Below, one piece after another: positions 9,116 to 17,781 of a stretch of DNA of 64,000 nucleotides. The position numbers and the translations under genes were made by a program. The stretch's first letter is position 1. Each line of letters starts with the position of its first letter. The stretch comes from Filimonas zeae (GTDB taxonomy: Bacteria; Bacteroidota; Bacteroidia; Chitinophagales; Chitinophagaceae): assembly GCF_014641615.1 (NCBI RefSeq), contig NZ_BMIB01000004.1, positions 186,001-250,000 on the forward strand, read 5' to 3'. The notes beneath the pieces were generated by a model. It searched no databases, was not told the origin of the DNA, and saw only the letters and a program-made list of their open reading frames with translations.

Positions 9116-9165
9116 TTACGAAATTCGTAAAACCTACACCTGACTTCCGGAAACTGTTACAGTTT
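9116..9165. promoter_or_regulatory. Two odd-length palindromes upstream of a TetR gene
   Basis: TTACGAAATTCGTAA (9116-9130) and AAACTGTTACAGTTT (9151-9165) are both perfect 15-nt palindromes around a single central base, with TTCCGGAA at 9145-9152 between them. They lie 100-150 nt before the TetR gene and are candidate operators, perhaps for its own product. Confidence 0.4.
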
Positions 9166-9264
9166 AATTAATTTACCTACATTACTGTGTGGGATTTGCA
9201 ATGTCTTGGCTTTTATTTATATTTTGCGCTTTCTTATCTTATAAAAAGTTCTATACCAACGGAT

Positions 9265-9900
9265 ATGGGCAGATCTCTCATGACTGAATGGCTACAAAAA
9301 GAGGATTTAAACAGGGATATCATTACCGTTTCGGGAAATCTTTTCAGGAAGTTTGGCTTTAAAAAAACCACAGTGGAGGATATTGCCCGGGAAATAGGCC
9401 GGCGCAAAAGTTCGCTGTACTATTACTATAAGAGCAAGGAAGATATTTTTGAGGCGGTGGTGTATGAAGAAATGCAACGCTTTTTCCGGCTGATTCAGCG
9501 GTCACTGGAGCATTCAAAGTCGTCCAAGCAAAAACTGGTGCTGTTTTGCAAAGCACAGTTTCAGCATCTGGCATCGCTCTGCAACTTAAACGGTGCATTA
9601 AAAGATGAGAATCAGGATATTCCCTGTGTAATCACCCCTATAAAGAATAAGTTTGATACTGCTCAATTAGAGCTGGTGAGGAAAATTTTACAGGAAGGAA
9701 TAGAGAAACAGGAGTTTAAAGAAATGACTGCCAGCGAAATAGATGCTTTTGCTTACATAATAGTAAGTTCATTCCGCGGCATAGAAAGTCCATTGGTAAC
9801 CAATACTCAGGAACCAGACCTGGATAGCCGCATCTCGTTTATTGTAGAAATGATGGTGGAAGGAATAGGCAGACCCAGAAAAAATCTGCCGTCAGCTTAA
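9265..9900 (+). CDS. TetR/AcrR-family transcriptional regulator
   Basis: 211 aa from ATG 9265; the frame is open further upstream, but that part looks non-coding, and ATG 9280 is an alternative. The N-terminal helix-turn-helix is clear: FRKFGFKKTTVEDIAREIG followed by RRKSSLYYYYKSKEDIF. The C-terminal ligand domain is not diagnostic. It closely resembles the second TetR protein of this window at 19497-20093, and the pair brackets the sphingolipid genes. It is convergent with the PAP2-type transferase gene, 14 nt away. A role in sensing lipid or acyl chains would fit the setting but is inference. Confidence 0.88.
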   Translation: MGRSLMTEWLQKEDLNRDIITVSGNLFRKFGFKKTTVEDIAREIGRRKSSLYYYYKSKEDIFEAVVYEEMQRFFRLIQRSLEHSKSSKQKLVLFCKAQFQHLASLCNLNGALKDENQDIPCVITPIKNKFDTAQLELVRKILQEGIEKQEFKEMTASEIDAFAYIIVSSFRGIESPLVTNTQEPDLDSRISFIVEMMVEGIGRPRKNLPSA

Positions 9901-9906
9901 TTGTAT

Positions 9907-9938
9907 ATCAGCCGTTAAATAGCAATTAAACGGCTGAT
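9907..9938. terminator. Shared hairpin between convergent genes (weak)
   Basis: The arms ATCAGCCGTT and AACGGCTGAT are separated by 12 nt. The hairpin overlaps the stop codon of the PAP2-type gene and follows the TetR stop. Neither strand has a good T-run, so its role as a terminator is uncertain. Confidence 0.4.
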
Positions 9939-10850
9939 CATCCGCTCAAACCACGCTGCTTTTTTCAGATAGTGAAACAGGGTAATACCTATAACGGTGC
10001 AAAGAATGCCCGCTAATACATCCAGCACGTAGTGGTGAGTGGAATATACGGCCGCAAACCAGATACCAAAGGTTACCAGCGCAAAAAACATACTGGCATA
10101 CTTCATCCTGTTTTTAATACCGTAGTATAATACAATAGAGGGGTAAGCTGCGTGCAAAGAAGGCATAGCCGCAAACACATTAGAACTTTTAGCGTACAGC
10201 CCTTTAAAAATGGACACATTAAAATAGGCATCGAACCTTCCCAACCCTGCCGTATTTCCGGGTGTATGCGGATCAAATTCGAAACCATGTAACTGCACAT
10301 ACCATGGTGGCGCGGCAGGACAGCCATAATAACCCACAAAGCCTACCAGGTTTACAGTAAGAAATGTAAGTGAAAAGTAGTAGAACTGTCGGCGGTTGGT
10401 ATAAAAAAGATAGCCTGCAAAAAACAGAGGCACCGGCATCCAGCATAAATAAGCCAAGCCACTGAATATATCCAGAAAAGTCGATTGCCTGCTCAGCCAG
10501 AACTCGTTAGGTGTTACCCTTGAAGCCCCTTCACCAATTCCAAAAAGCATTTTTTCCAGATCATAAATCCCCTTTATGTGTACAGTATTGTACCGGTAAT
10601 TGGGGAAGGCTTTCATATAATCAAACAGAATCCAGAAGATAATGAAGATAGAAAAGCCGATAATGAACCTGCGGGTGCCTTTCGACAAATAATACAGAAT
10701 ATTAAATAACAGTACCAACATCAGCTGTTCTGTCTTATACCCTATTAAAACATAGGACAACAACAGATAGCCAACCGAAACAGATGTAGTGATAATCAGA
10801 TTTCTGAGTAATTGTGCATTTGCTTTTTCAGCCACCGACGTAGAAGACAA
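9915..10850 (-). CDS. PAP2/AUR1-like inositol phosphorylceramide synthase candidate
   Basis: 311 aa with about six membrane helices. Two PAP2-superfamily catalytic motifs are visible: AAMPSLHAAYP (first His) and STHHYVLDVLAG (second His and Asp). AUR1-type members transfer phosphoinositol from phosphatidylinositol to ceramide. That assignment rests mainly on context: it is the last gene of an operon with inositol-phosphate synthase, a PgpA-type phosphatase and a CDP-alcohol transferase, the gene set of the inositol-lipid cluster of Bacteroides thetaiotaomicron (BT_1522-BT_1526). A plain lipid phosphatase is the alternative. The gap to the preceding hydroxylase gene is 5 nt. No signal peptide is needed. 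Confidence 0.82.
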   Translation of the reverse strand: MSSTSVAEKANAQLLRNLIITTSVSVGYLLLSYVLIGYKTEQLMLVLLFNILYYLSKGTRRFIIGFSIFIIFWILFDYMKAFPNYRYNTVHIKGIYDLEKMLFGIGEGASRVTPNEFWLSRQSTFLDIFSGLAYLCWMPVPLFFAGYLFYTNRRQFYYFSLTFLTVNLVGFVGYYGCPAAPPWYVQLHGFEFDPHTPGNTAGLGRFDAYFNVSIFKGLYAKSSNVFAAMPSLHAAYPSIVLYYGIKNRMKYASMFFALVTFGIWFAAVYSTHHYVLDVLAGILCTVIGITLFHYLKKAAWFERMISRLIAI

Positions 10851-10855
10851 ACCGC

Positions 10856-11485
10856 TTATATTTTAGTTTGATTAGGGAAACCTGAATGAAAAATCTTATC
10901 CCAAAGTTCCGAACTTACACCAAAACCCTTGGTTTGGTCCTGATAATGATGCAACATATGATGTTGCTTTACTTTTTTCATAAGCCCACTTTTAAAGTTA
11001 TAGTGGTGCATGGCATAATGCAGCATATCATAAATAAGATAGCCGATTAAGAATCCCGGAAAAAAGGCGTAAAAATGAGCCTTTACACTAAAACACAATG
11101 AGAACAGAAAGTAAAAAAGTGTAGCAAGTGGTAAACTTGCAGAAGGCGGCATTACCAGCCTCATCCGGTCGCGCGGATAATCATGATGCACGCCATGGAA
11201 AATAAAATGTAACCGTAAAGCCCATTTGGCTTTAGGCACATAATGAAATATATAGCGGTGAAGAATATATTCTGTTATAGTCCAAACCAGCAAGCCTAAG
11301 GCCAGATAACCCAGAAAAGATAATATCGCTATCCCTTCATTAAAAGACAGATAAATGAATACACCTATTATGGGAATGAATATAAACAGCGGAACAGTAA
11401 AGTGCACTTTAGAAAGTGCCTCCAGCAAACCACTTTTAAACATCCTTGTAGACTCGGTTGAGTTAGATACGTAATTCTTAGCCAT
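10856..11485 (-). CDS. Fatty acid hydroxylase (sterol desaturase superfamily), probable ceramide hydroxylase
   Basis: 209 aa integral membrane protein with the di-iron histidine clusters of the superfamily: EYILHRYIFH, FHGVHHDYPRD, HYAMHHY and KQHHMLHH. Four hydrophobic segments, about residues 30-75 and 115-145, anchor it. FA2H-type members place a 2-hydroxyl on the N-acyl chain of ceramide. Its position inside the inositol-sphingolipid operon, 7 nt after the CDP-alcohol transferase and 5 nt before the PAP2 gene, makes sphingolipid hydroxylation the natural reading, though the exact carbon cannot be told. The length matches bacterial homologs without the cytochrome b5 domain. Confidence 0.85.
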   Translation of the reverse strand: MAKNYVSNSTESTRMFKSGLLEALSKVHFTVPLFIFIPIIGVFIYLSFNEGIAILSFLGYLALGLLVWTITEYILHRYIFHYVPKAKWALRLHFIFHGVHHDYPRDRMRLVMPPSASLPLATLFYFLFSLCFSVKAHFYAFFPGFLIGYLIYDMLHYAMHHYNFKSGLMKKVKQHHMLHHYQDQTKGFGVSSELWDKIFHSGFPNQTKI

Positions 11486-11492
11486 GAACCTC

Positions 11493-12776
11493 TTATATTT
11501 TTAATCTTTCAACTACTTCTTTTCCGGTTGCAGAATCAAAACCTCTGATTTCTACAAATTCAATATTGGGCGACCAGAAGCTGCCCCCGTTAATCATAAT
11601 GAATATGCGGCTTAAACGCATATATCTGTTGTTAACTGTAGCAAACGCATGATACGTTTTTTCCGCAGGCGCATACTCCAGGTAAATGGGCATTTTTTTA
11701 TAGGAAACAAAATGCAGTTCATATTTATTGTTGCCTAAATCTTTCGATTTTATCCCGTACGCAAACTTACGCTGTATAAAAGATAGTTCTTCCTTTTGTT
11801 TTTTCTCCGTATAACGAATCCAGTAGGCATGTACAGGATCATCTTTTACCAATGCGCCATCTTTAACATTCAGATCGTACATGATGGTATTGGCATTTGG
11901 TGTACGCTGCAGGTAAAACAAATGTCCAAACTCTCTTGGAGGCACAGGAAATGTATCCTGCGGCTCGGTGCGGGCAAATGTTACGGTAAAAGAAGAAACC
12001 GCTAACGCCAGCAGTAAAGTTTTTACAACAGCAGGGCGCTTAATTACCAACTGTTGTGCTTCCTCCTGCTTTTGCTTCTCCATCAGCTCCATTGTTTTTT
12101 TAGCACCTCTTAACCTGCCAACTGCAGTAATATTGGTTAACACAGCCATAAAGGTTAAAGGCAGTGTAAATATGGACATGGTTTCGAATACATGATACTT
12201 AATACCCGGAATAAACAACTTGTAATCACCTCCAATATAATGAGAGGTAATACCGCAAGCCATAGCAGAGAGTGCTATAGTAATAACCCGCTCAGGCCTT
12301 TGCATTAAACCATCTTTACATTCAATACCTAACCCTTCTGCTCTGGCACGGGTGTAGCTTACCATCATACTTCCTATTAAAGCAATAAAAGCAAACAGAG
12401 AACTTAGAAAATAGTGATGCCCAACCAGATAATAGCAAATACCTAAAAACAATACCATCTCACTGTAACGGTCAAGTACAGAATCGTACAAAGCGCCAAA
12501 ACGTGAACTCATGTTTCCCAAACGGGCCACCTGGCCATCCAGCATATCAAATAAGCCGGCAAATAATATCAGCGCACCAGCCCAGCCTACATAAGACAAA
12601 TCTCCTCTATGCCCCACTTCAGCACCTTTAATAAAAATAACAGCCACGCAAATATTCAAAATCAGGCCGATGGTGGTTACAGCGTTAGGCGTTAGACCCA
12701 GTTTAATTAAAAATCGAACAAATGGATTTATGACTTTATAAATCCCTTGTTGCAGATCTGTACGGACAGATGACAT
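11493..12776 (-). CDS. CDP-alcohol phosphatidyltransferase fused to DUF4833 (probable phosphatidylinositol-phosphate synthase)
   Basis: 427 aa. Residues ~1-230 are a CDP-alcohol phosphatidyltransferase with the complete signature Asp77-x2-Asp80-Gly-x2-Ala-Arg-x8-Gly94-x3-Asp98-x3-Asp102. The likely reaction is CDP-diacylglycerol plus inositol-3-phosphate to phosphatidylinositol phosphate, as in mycobacteria and Bacteroides. After a charged Gln/Glu/Lys linker, a hydrophobic stretch at 251-266 ending ...FARTEPQ looks like a former signal peptide, and residues ~273-427 match DUF4833. The fusion therefore puts DUF4833 beyond the membrane. No start codon is evident at the junction, so one polypeptide is expected. 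It lies 21 nt after the DUF5686 gene. Confidence 0.87.
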   Translation of the reverse strand: MSSVRTDLQQGIYKVINPFVRFLIKLGLTPNAVTTIGLILNICVAVIFIKGAEVGHRGDLSYVGWAGALILFAGLFDMLDGQVARLGNMSSRFGALYDSVLDRYSEMVLFLGICYYLVGHHYFLSSLFAFIALIGSMMVSYTRARAEGLGIECKDGLMQRPERVITIALSAMACGITSHYIGGDYKLFIPGIKYHVFETMSIFTLPLTFMAVLTNITAVGRLRGAKKTMELMEKQKQEEAQQLVIKRPAVVKTLLLALAVSSFTVTFARTEPQDTFPVPPREFGHLFYLQRTPNANTIMYDLNVKDGALVKDDPVHAYWIRYTEKKQKEELSFIQRKFAYGIKSKDLGNNKYELHFVSYKKMPIYLEYAPAEKTYHAFATVNNRYMRLSRIFIMINGGSFWSPNIEFVEIRGFDSATGKEVVERLKI

Positions 12777-12797
12777 ATTTCTTTATTAGATAATTAC

Positions 12798-15341
12798 TTA
12801 AAAATCGAATTTAACCCTTGTTCTTATGCCCCAGGTTGGTATATCAGGATGCTGCAGGTACGTAAAACGTTTCACAAAATCTACCCGCACCAATTTAAAA
12901 ATATTCGCAATACCTACACTGGCCTCAAAATAAGGCTGTTTATCGAACACAAAGGTAGATACTACACCGTTTGTTGTAGGAAATTTTATCTGGTCTGGAT
13001 TTTTGTCGGGGTTGTTTTCATCCCGTGTAGCACCATACAGTATTTTTCCTGCAATTACCTCGCGCAGCTTCAACCGCTTTAACAACGGTACTTTATTGAA
13101 AATGAATCCATTAAAGTAATGATCCAGGGTAACCGATGCGTAATGATCGCTCACAAACTCCATAAAATTCATCAGGTTAAAGGAGGTAAGCTGGTAAGAG
13201 AAGGTTTGGTTGGCCCGGTGAATAGTCATTAGCGGAAAAGGTACTTTCCCAAAAAGATAGCCACCTTCTGCTGTTATATCTGTAAAGCCAAACTGAGATA
13301 AATAGAAACGCTTTTCTACCCGCAGATTAATATTATGGTAGGTATACTCGCCGCCAGTAAGGCCCTTTATACCCGCAATGTAACGTAACGTGAAAATAGG
13401 ATACTTGTTAATGATAGGAATACGATACAGTTTCCCCTGATAAAACTGCTCGTGAGGCGCCCAGCGGAATTCAGCTGACAGCTCCGAAGTAGTAATATCG
13501 GGCACATTCATATCCGTTCCTGCCACCGGCTTGGTATAAATAATGCTTCCTGCCGGAGTTTGCTTCCAGTATTTGTACCCCAGCGTGTAACGCAGGTGAT
13601 CGCCAAACTCCCTTACATAGGTAAAATTGAAGATGTCGTTGTACAGCCACTTATCGTTATTACCACGTTTGAAAGACAGCAGAAAGTTGTCTTCCTGAAC
13701 AAACTGCAGTTCCTGTCCGGGTATTTTGGTATCCCGTTGAAAGCTGGCGCGTACATAATGCAACGGATAAGAGTAAATAGACTTATTGTTGATGGAATAA
13801 GAAGCACTAAGGAAATACTTCCATTTTTCATCTTTGAAGCCATAGGCGCCATATGTTTCAAAATAATAGCGCTTGCTTAATTTAGGAGTGGTACGGCCAC
13901 CTAAGCGCAACCGGAAACCTTCTACCGGGTTAAAGCTGTAAAATGTATTGGCAGGCCCCACTTCAAAAGGACCAGCTTGTTTGTAACCAGCCAATGCAAA
14001 AGTTGCCCAGTCCATTAATCGTCTGAAAGACTTCATGTTTTTCAGACTATCAATATTAGCATACACCTTCGCTTCTGCCTGCGTAAGTGAATCATGCCTG
14101 TTCTGTACCCAAAAAGAATCTACACGCTCTTCTGCTTTCTCCTGCAGCACTATTGCGGGGCCATGAAAAACGCTGTCGTTTAAGGCAATGTTTGTCTTAA
14201 AGTCTTTATAGGATACTGTACGTTCTCCTAATATACCACCACCGTTTTTAGAAAGCCCGAAATCCACTACCATATCGCTTTTGGTAAGTGCATATCTGCC
14301 CTGTTTGGATTTCTCAAACTCCTGCCCGATTTTCAGCTGACGCACAAAATTCAGGTTTACACGGGAGCTTACAAACATGTTAATCTGCTGAATACCATAG
14401 TTGCCATCCAATGTAATAAACATAGTACCTCTGAACAGCAAATCATCGGGGTTACGCGGGGTAAAATACATTTTCACCAGTTTCTCACCATTCATTTCTA
14501 CCGTGTCTCTGATGTAGAACATGTAAAAGGTAGGCGCCAGATCGGCTATTGGGCTTAAAAACTGGTTGGTAAGTACAGAAATATTGTTATCGTATATATT
14601 AATATCCTCGTACAGGCGATTCAGGTAACTGCTCACCCCTACCATATCCACAAACTCTCCAAAATCAACTTTTTTCTTCCCTTTTACAATAGTTTTTTCC
14701 TGTTGTGGCTTTTTTCTATAGTAGAAGTCAGACAAAGTTTCTTCCAGATAAACGGGCGTAACCGTCATTCCTTCCATTTGTGTGGTATCGGGATTGTCGA
14801 AAACGAAGTTGTAGCGCTTTAGCAGCTTGCTGTCTGTTAGTTTTTTTGAGATTTTACTCAGCGACAGCTGAATTTTTTCATATTTCTCATAGGCTGCAGT
14901 TTCATAAGCCTGCATTCTGTTGTCATCCTTATGCGCAATTACCTGCCTTATCAGTTCTACCGCAGGGTTATTTTTGTTTCTGTATTTAGCCCGTTTGTTG
15001 GTAGTAACCGTAACATTATTCAGATTTTTAGGAGAAGGGGTTAACTCCACATTAATTACCAGACTGGTACCACTTCCCAGCTTGCGCTTTGCAGACTGGT
15101 ATCCCAGAATGGTAAATTCCAGAAAACTCACCTGATCATCTGATTGCAGTGTATATCGTCCGGCGCTGTCTGTAATAACACCTTGTGCACCGGTAAAAAA
15201 TACGCTCACATTCTGTAATGGTAAATGCGTAACTGCATCTTTTACAGTTCCGCTTACCGTGATAGTTTGCCCTGTAGCCCACTGAACGCCCATCATCAAT
15301 AGCAGCCAAACCACCAATCCAATTTTACTTTTCCGCTCCAT
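12798..15341 (-). CDS. DUF5686 family outer-membrane protein with carboxypeptidase-regulatory-like domain
   Basis: 847 aa from ATG 15341 (MERKSKIGLVVW), which gives a clean signal peptide ending ...ATGQ; a longer frame would overlap the GtrA gene. Residues ~25-110 form a CarboxypepD_reg-like beta sandwich (VSGTVKDAVTHLPLQNVSV). The rest is the DUF5686 region, with alternating strands and a C-terminus ending in aromatic-rich TRVKFDF, consistent with an outer-membrane beta barrel. Function is not established. Its place in the middle of a lipid-synthesis operon suggests a part in handling or exporting the finished sphingolipid, which is inference. Confidence 0.85.
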   Translation of the reverse strand: MERKSKIGLVVWLLLMMGVQWATGQTITVSGTVKDAVTHLPLQNVSVFFTGAQGVITDSAGRYTLQSDDQVSFLEFTILGYQSAKRKLGSGTSLVINVELTPSPKNLNNVTVTTNKRAKYRNKNNPAVELIRQVIAHKDDNRMQAYETAAYEKYEKIQLSLSKISKKLTDSKLLKRYNFVFDNPDTTQMEGMTVTPVYLEETLSDFYYRKKPQQEKTIVKGKKKVDFGEFVDMVGVSSYLNRLYEDINIYDNNISVLTNQFLSPIADLAPTFYMFYIRDTVEMNGEKLVKMYFTPRNPDDLLFRGTMFITLDGNYGIQQINMFVSSRVNLNFVRQLKIGQEFEKSKQGRYALTKSDMVVDFGLSKNGGGILGERTVSYKDFKTNIALNDSVFHGPAIVLQEKAEERVDSFWVQNRHDSLTQAEAKVYANIDSLKNMKSFRRLMDWATFALAGYKQAGPFEVGPANTFYSFNPVEGFRLRLGGRTTPKLSKRYYFETYGAYGFKDEKWKYFLSASYSINNKSIYSYPLHYVRASFQRDTKIPGQELQFVQEDNFLLSFKRGNNDKWLYNDIFNFTYVREFGDHLRYTLGYKYWKQTPAGSIIYTKPVAGTDMNVPDITTSELSAEFRWAPHEQFYQGKLYRIPIINKYPIFTLRYIAGIKGLTGGEYTYHNINLRVEKRFYLSQFGFTDITAEGGYLFGKVPFPLMTIHRANQTFSYQLTSFNLMNFMEFVSDHYASVTLDHYFNGFIFNKVPLLKRLKLREVIAGKILYGATRDENNPDKNPDQIKFPTTNGVVSTFVFDKQPYFEASVGIANIFKLVRVDFVKRFTYLQHPDIPTWGIRTRVKFDF

Positions 15342-15351
15342 TTTTACATGT

Positions 15352-15717
15352 CTATTTAAACACAAACCTTTTCTGAAGAATATAATTATAGGATATACCT
15401 ACGATAACCGATACTAATACCTTAATAAAGGCTGGATCCCAATTCACTGCATGGGATAAAACCTTGTATCCCCCCACATTCAGGCAAAAATTGCCGCACC
15501 AAACCAGTATATATCTTAGTATCTGGTTCCACCTGCTTTTTTCAGTGCCGGCAAAAACCCATCGCCGGTTTATAGTAAAATTGAAAATACCTCCTGCCGT
15601 TACACCTGCTGCAGTAGCAAATTGTCCTGGCACATGAAACAACTTATTCAGCAACAAAAAAGTTGAATAGTCAATAATGGAAGCAGAGAGAGAAGCCAAC
15701 TGAGCTTTTATAAACAT
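15352..15717 (-). CDS. GtrA-family membrane protein
   Basis: 121 aa with four hydrophobic segments and the GtrA landmarks AGGIFNFTINRRWVF and, near the C-terminus, SYNYILQKRFVF. GtrA proteins are thought to move lipid-linked sugars or other polyprenyl-type lipids across the inner membrane. In this operon it could flip a lipid intermediate, which is inference. The spacing is 4 nt from the PgpA-like gene upstream and 10 nt to the DUF5686 gene downstream, so co-transcription is nearly certain. Confidence 0.85.
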   Translation of the reverse strand: MFIKAQLASLSASIIDYSTFLLLNKLFHVPGQFATAAGVTAGGIFNFTINRRWVFAGTEKSRWNQILRYILVWCGNFCLNVGGYKVLSHAVNWDPAFIKVLVSVIVGISYNYILQKRFVFK

Positions 15718-15721
15718 GCTG

Positions 15722-16180
15722 CTAGAATAAGTGCATTGCGATGATCAGCCTCAATATCAGATAAGCATATATACCGGCGGCAACATCATCCATCATAACG
15801 CCCAGTCCGCCGGGCAGTTTCTCCAGCCTTCGTATATACAAGGGCTTTACTATATCAAAAAAACGAAACAGCACCAAACCTGTAAGCATATACTCCCATT
15901 TTAACGGAATATAGAGTAGTGTAATACACATACCCGCTGCTTCATCTATTACAACTCTGTAACTATCTTTTCCCCATTCCTTTTCTACCACATCACCACA
16001 AAAAATTCCCAGTACCAATAATACAATTATAGCCACTAATTGTCCATTAGGGCTATAATTGCCACCTGCCTGGGCAGCGTACCAAACTAATAAAGTAGCT
16101 ATAGAAGCATATGTTCCACCACCCTTTCGAATGTAACCTATTCCCAGACAGGTAGTTATAATTTTAGATATCAACATCAT
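15722..16180 (-). CDS. PgpA-family phosphatase (probable phosphatidylinositol-phosphate phosphatase)
   Basis: 152 aa, normal for PgpA. The conserved acidic motifs are present: VVIDEAAGM, LFRFFDIVKP and GGLGVMMDDVAAG, with membrane helices between them. PgpA classically makes phosphatidylglycerol from its phosphate. In inositol-lipid clusters of Bacteroidota the homolog removes the phosphate from phosphatidylinositol phosphate, and the adjoining inositol-phosphate synthase gene favours that role here. The start codon overlaps the stop of the synthase gene by one base (TAATG), showing translational coupling. A second ATG follows immediately. Confidence 0.85.
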   Translation of the reverse strand: MMLISKIITTCLGIGYIRKGGGTYASIATLLVWYAAQAGGNYSPNGQLVAIIVLLVLGIFCGDVVEKEWGKDSYRVVIDEAAGMCITLLYIPLKWEYMLTGLVLFRFFDIVKPLYIRRLEKLPGGLGVMMDDVAAGIYAYLILRLIIAMHLF

Positions 16181-17508
16181 TAATGCAATGCATCTACCAG
16201 TTCCTGGTAGTAATCCAGTCCCAGATGCGTGATTAAATCTTCACCCATCATGTGACGTAAGGTATTCTGTAATTTAATTAATTGCTTAAAGATGTCATGT
16301 TCCGGACGCAGTTCGGGAGCTGTTTGCGGCGATTTCAGGTAGAAAGACAACCACTCCTGAATACCCGACATATTAGCTCTTTTAGCCAGATCGATAAACA
16401 ATGCCAGATCAAGTACAATAGGTGCTGCCAGAATAGAATCGCGGCAAAGGAAGTTTACCTTAATCTGCATAGGATAACCTAACCAGCCGAAAATATCGAT
16501 GTTATCCCAGCTTTCTTTGTTATCGCCATGTGGCGGATAATAGTTGATACGCACCTTGTGATAAATCTCACCGTACAAATCTGGATTGGTTTCCGGCTTG
16601 AAAATATCTTCCAGAACACCCAGCTTGGAAACTTCTTTTGTTTTAAAGTTGTCCGGATCATCTAATACCAGACCATCTCTGTTACCCAGGATGTTGGTAG
16701 AAAACCATCCGTGTACACCCAGCGCTCTTGCCTGTAAGCCAGGAGCCAGGATTGTTTTCATTAAAGTCTGACCTGTTTTAAAGTCTTTACCGGCAATAGG
16801 CGTATTGGTTTCTTTGGCCAGTTCCACCAGAGCAGGAATATCTACCGTAAGGTTAGGAGCACCGTTTGCAAATGGTACACCCAATTTGATAGCTGCGTAA
16901 GCATAAATCATGCTGGGAGAAATATTAGGATCGTTGTCCTTCAATCCCTGCTCAAAAGCTGCCACAGAATTATGTACTTCAGAGGCTTCAAAGAATATTT
17001 CAGTAGAGCCACACCAAACCACTACTACGCGGTTTACATCGTTCGCCTCTTTAAAATTTTCAATATCGTCCATCACCTGCTTCGCCAAATCCCATTTGGT
17101 AGCGCCGGTTTTAATATAAGTACCATCCAGATTTTTTACAAAAGTTCTGTCGAACACAGCTTTCATAGGCTTAATAGCCTCCAGCTCGGGCTTAATGGCT
17201 TCCAGTAAAGAAGATTCCAGCACTTTTGCATGAACAGCAGCCTGGTACACATTGTCTTCATACAGGTCCCAGCCACCGAAAACAATGTCCTGCAGATTAG
17301 CCAAAGGCACAAAGTCCTTAATCAGCGGGTAGCGGCTCTCGGTTCTTTTACCCAAACGAATGTTACCCATTTGAGTTAAAGCGCCAATAGGCTTAGCTAA
17401 ACCCTTGTTCACAGCAATCACCCCTGCCATAAACGTGGTAGCTACTGCACCCATGCCTGGCGTCAAAATGCCTAGTTTCCCTTCGGCTTTCTGAATTTGC
17501 TCTTTCAT
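16180..17508 (-). CDS. Inositol-3-phosphate synthase
   Basis: 442 aa cytoplasmic enzyme that turns glucose-6-phosphate into 1L-myo-inositol-1-phosphate (also called D-inositol-3-phosphate) using bound NAD. The N-terminus has the dinucleotide loop LGILTPGMGAVATTFMAG. The catalytic half includes NTPIAGKDFKTGQT, the Lys-rich active-site segment of the family, and GWFSTNILGNRDGLVLDDP. It opens the lipid operon and supplies the head group for the CDP-alcohol transferase encoded downstream. A -7 box TATCTTTG lies ~60 nt upstream, so the operon can be transcribed independently of the palmitoyltransferase gene. Confidence 0.95.
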   Translation of the reverse strand: MKEQIQKAEGKLGILTPGMGAVATTFMAGVIAVNKGLAKPIGALTQMGNIRLGKRTESRYPLIKDFVPLANLQDIVFGGWDLYEDNVYQAAVHAKVLESSLLEAIKPELEAIKPMKAVFDRTFVKNLDGTYIKTGATKWDLAKQVMDDIENFKEANDVNRVVVVWCGSTEIFFEASEVHNSVAAFEQGLKDNDPNISPSMIYAYAAIKLGVPFANGAPNLTVDIPALVELAKETNTPIAGKDFKTGQTLMKTILAPGLQARALGVHGWFSTNILGNRDGLVLDDPDNFKTKEVSKLGVLEDIFKPETNPDLYGEIYHKVRINYYPPHGDNKESWDNIDIFGWLGYPMQIKVNFLCRDSILAAPIVLDLALFIDLAKRANMSGIQEWLSFYLKSPQTAPELRPEHDIFKQLIKLQNTLRHMMGEDLITHLGLDYYQELVDALH

Positions 17509-17540
17509 ATTGTTGTTTGATTTATAGAATAACTAATATA

Positions 17541-17574
17541 TAGACCCAAAATCTTTGCAAGCGAGGCAAAGATA
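17541..17574 (-). promoter_or_regulatory. Promoter of the inositol lipid operon
   Basis: On the minus strand TATCTTTG (17567-17574) matches the Bacteroidota -7 box TAnnTTTG exactly and would start transcription ~50 nt before the synthase gene. A TAGACCC sequence (17541-17547) just downstream resembles half of the palindrome in the promoter of the TetR gene at 20101. No good -33 box was seen. Confidence 0.55.
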
Positions 17575-17725
17575 TACGTAACGTATAAGAATAACTTGTA
17601 ACCACTAATACAATCCGGAACCGGCCCTGGCAGACCATCGCTGTAACAGCGTTAAAACAAAAGCCGCATAAGAGAGGTATGCCGGCTGCCTTACAAAAAA
17701 AATGAACACAGTAGTTCTTAAAGAA

Positions 17726-17764
17726 AGTCGTATTGCAGTGCCTGTATTCATCTGCAATACGACT
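17726..17764 (-). terminator. Terminator after the serine palmitoyltransferase gene
   Basis: Perfect 13-bp arms, AGTCGTATTGCAG and its complement, enclose a 13-nt loop. TTTCTTT follows on the minus strand. It separates the palmitoyltransferase transcript from the inositol lipid operon. Confidence 0.75.
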
Positions 17765-17781
17765 GGTATTATAACTAACTA

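Larger units (their letters stand above)
8697..9264. other. Structured non-coding region between the S41 protease and TetR genes
   Basis: No convincing gene lies here. The stretch holds several hairpins: GTGC-cttc-GCAC (8763-8774), a nested hairpin at 8803-8847, a two-level hairpin at 8938-8982 (CTTACA/TGTAAG outside GCATAGC/GCTATGC), and GCGT/ACGC around ATAGCTAT at 8982-8999. Two odd-length palindromes close to the TetR gene lie at 9116-9130 and 9151-9165. The order hairpin cluster, terminator, protease start on the minus strand looks like a regulatory leader or a mobile-element scar. Confidence 0.5.
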
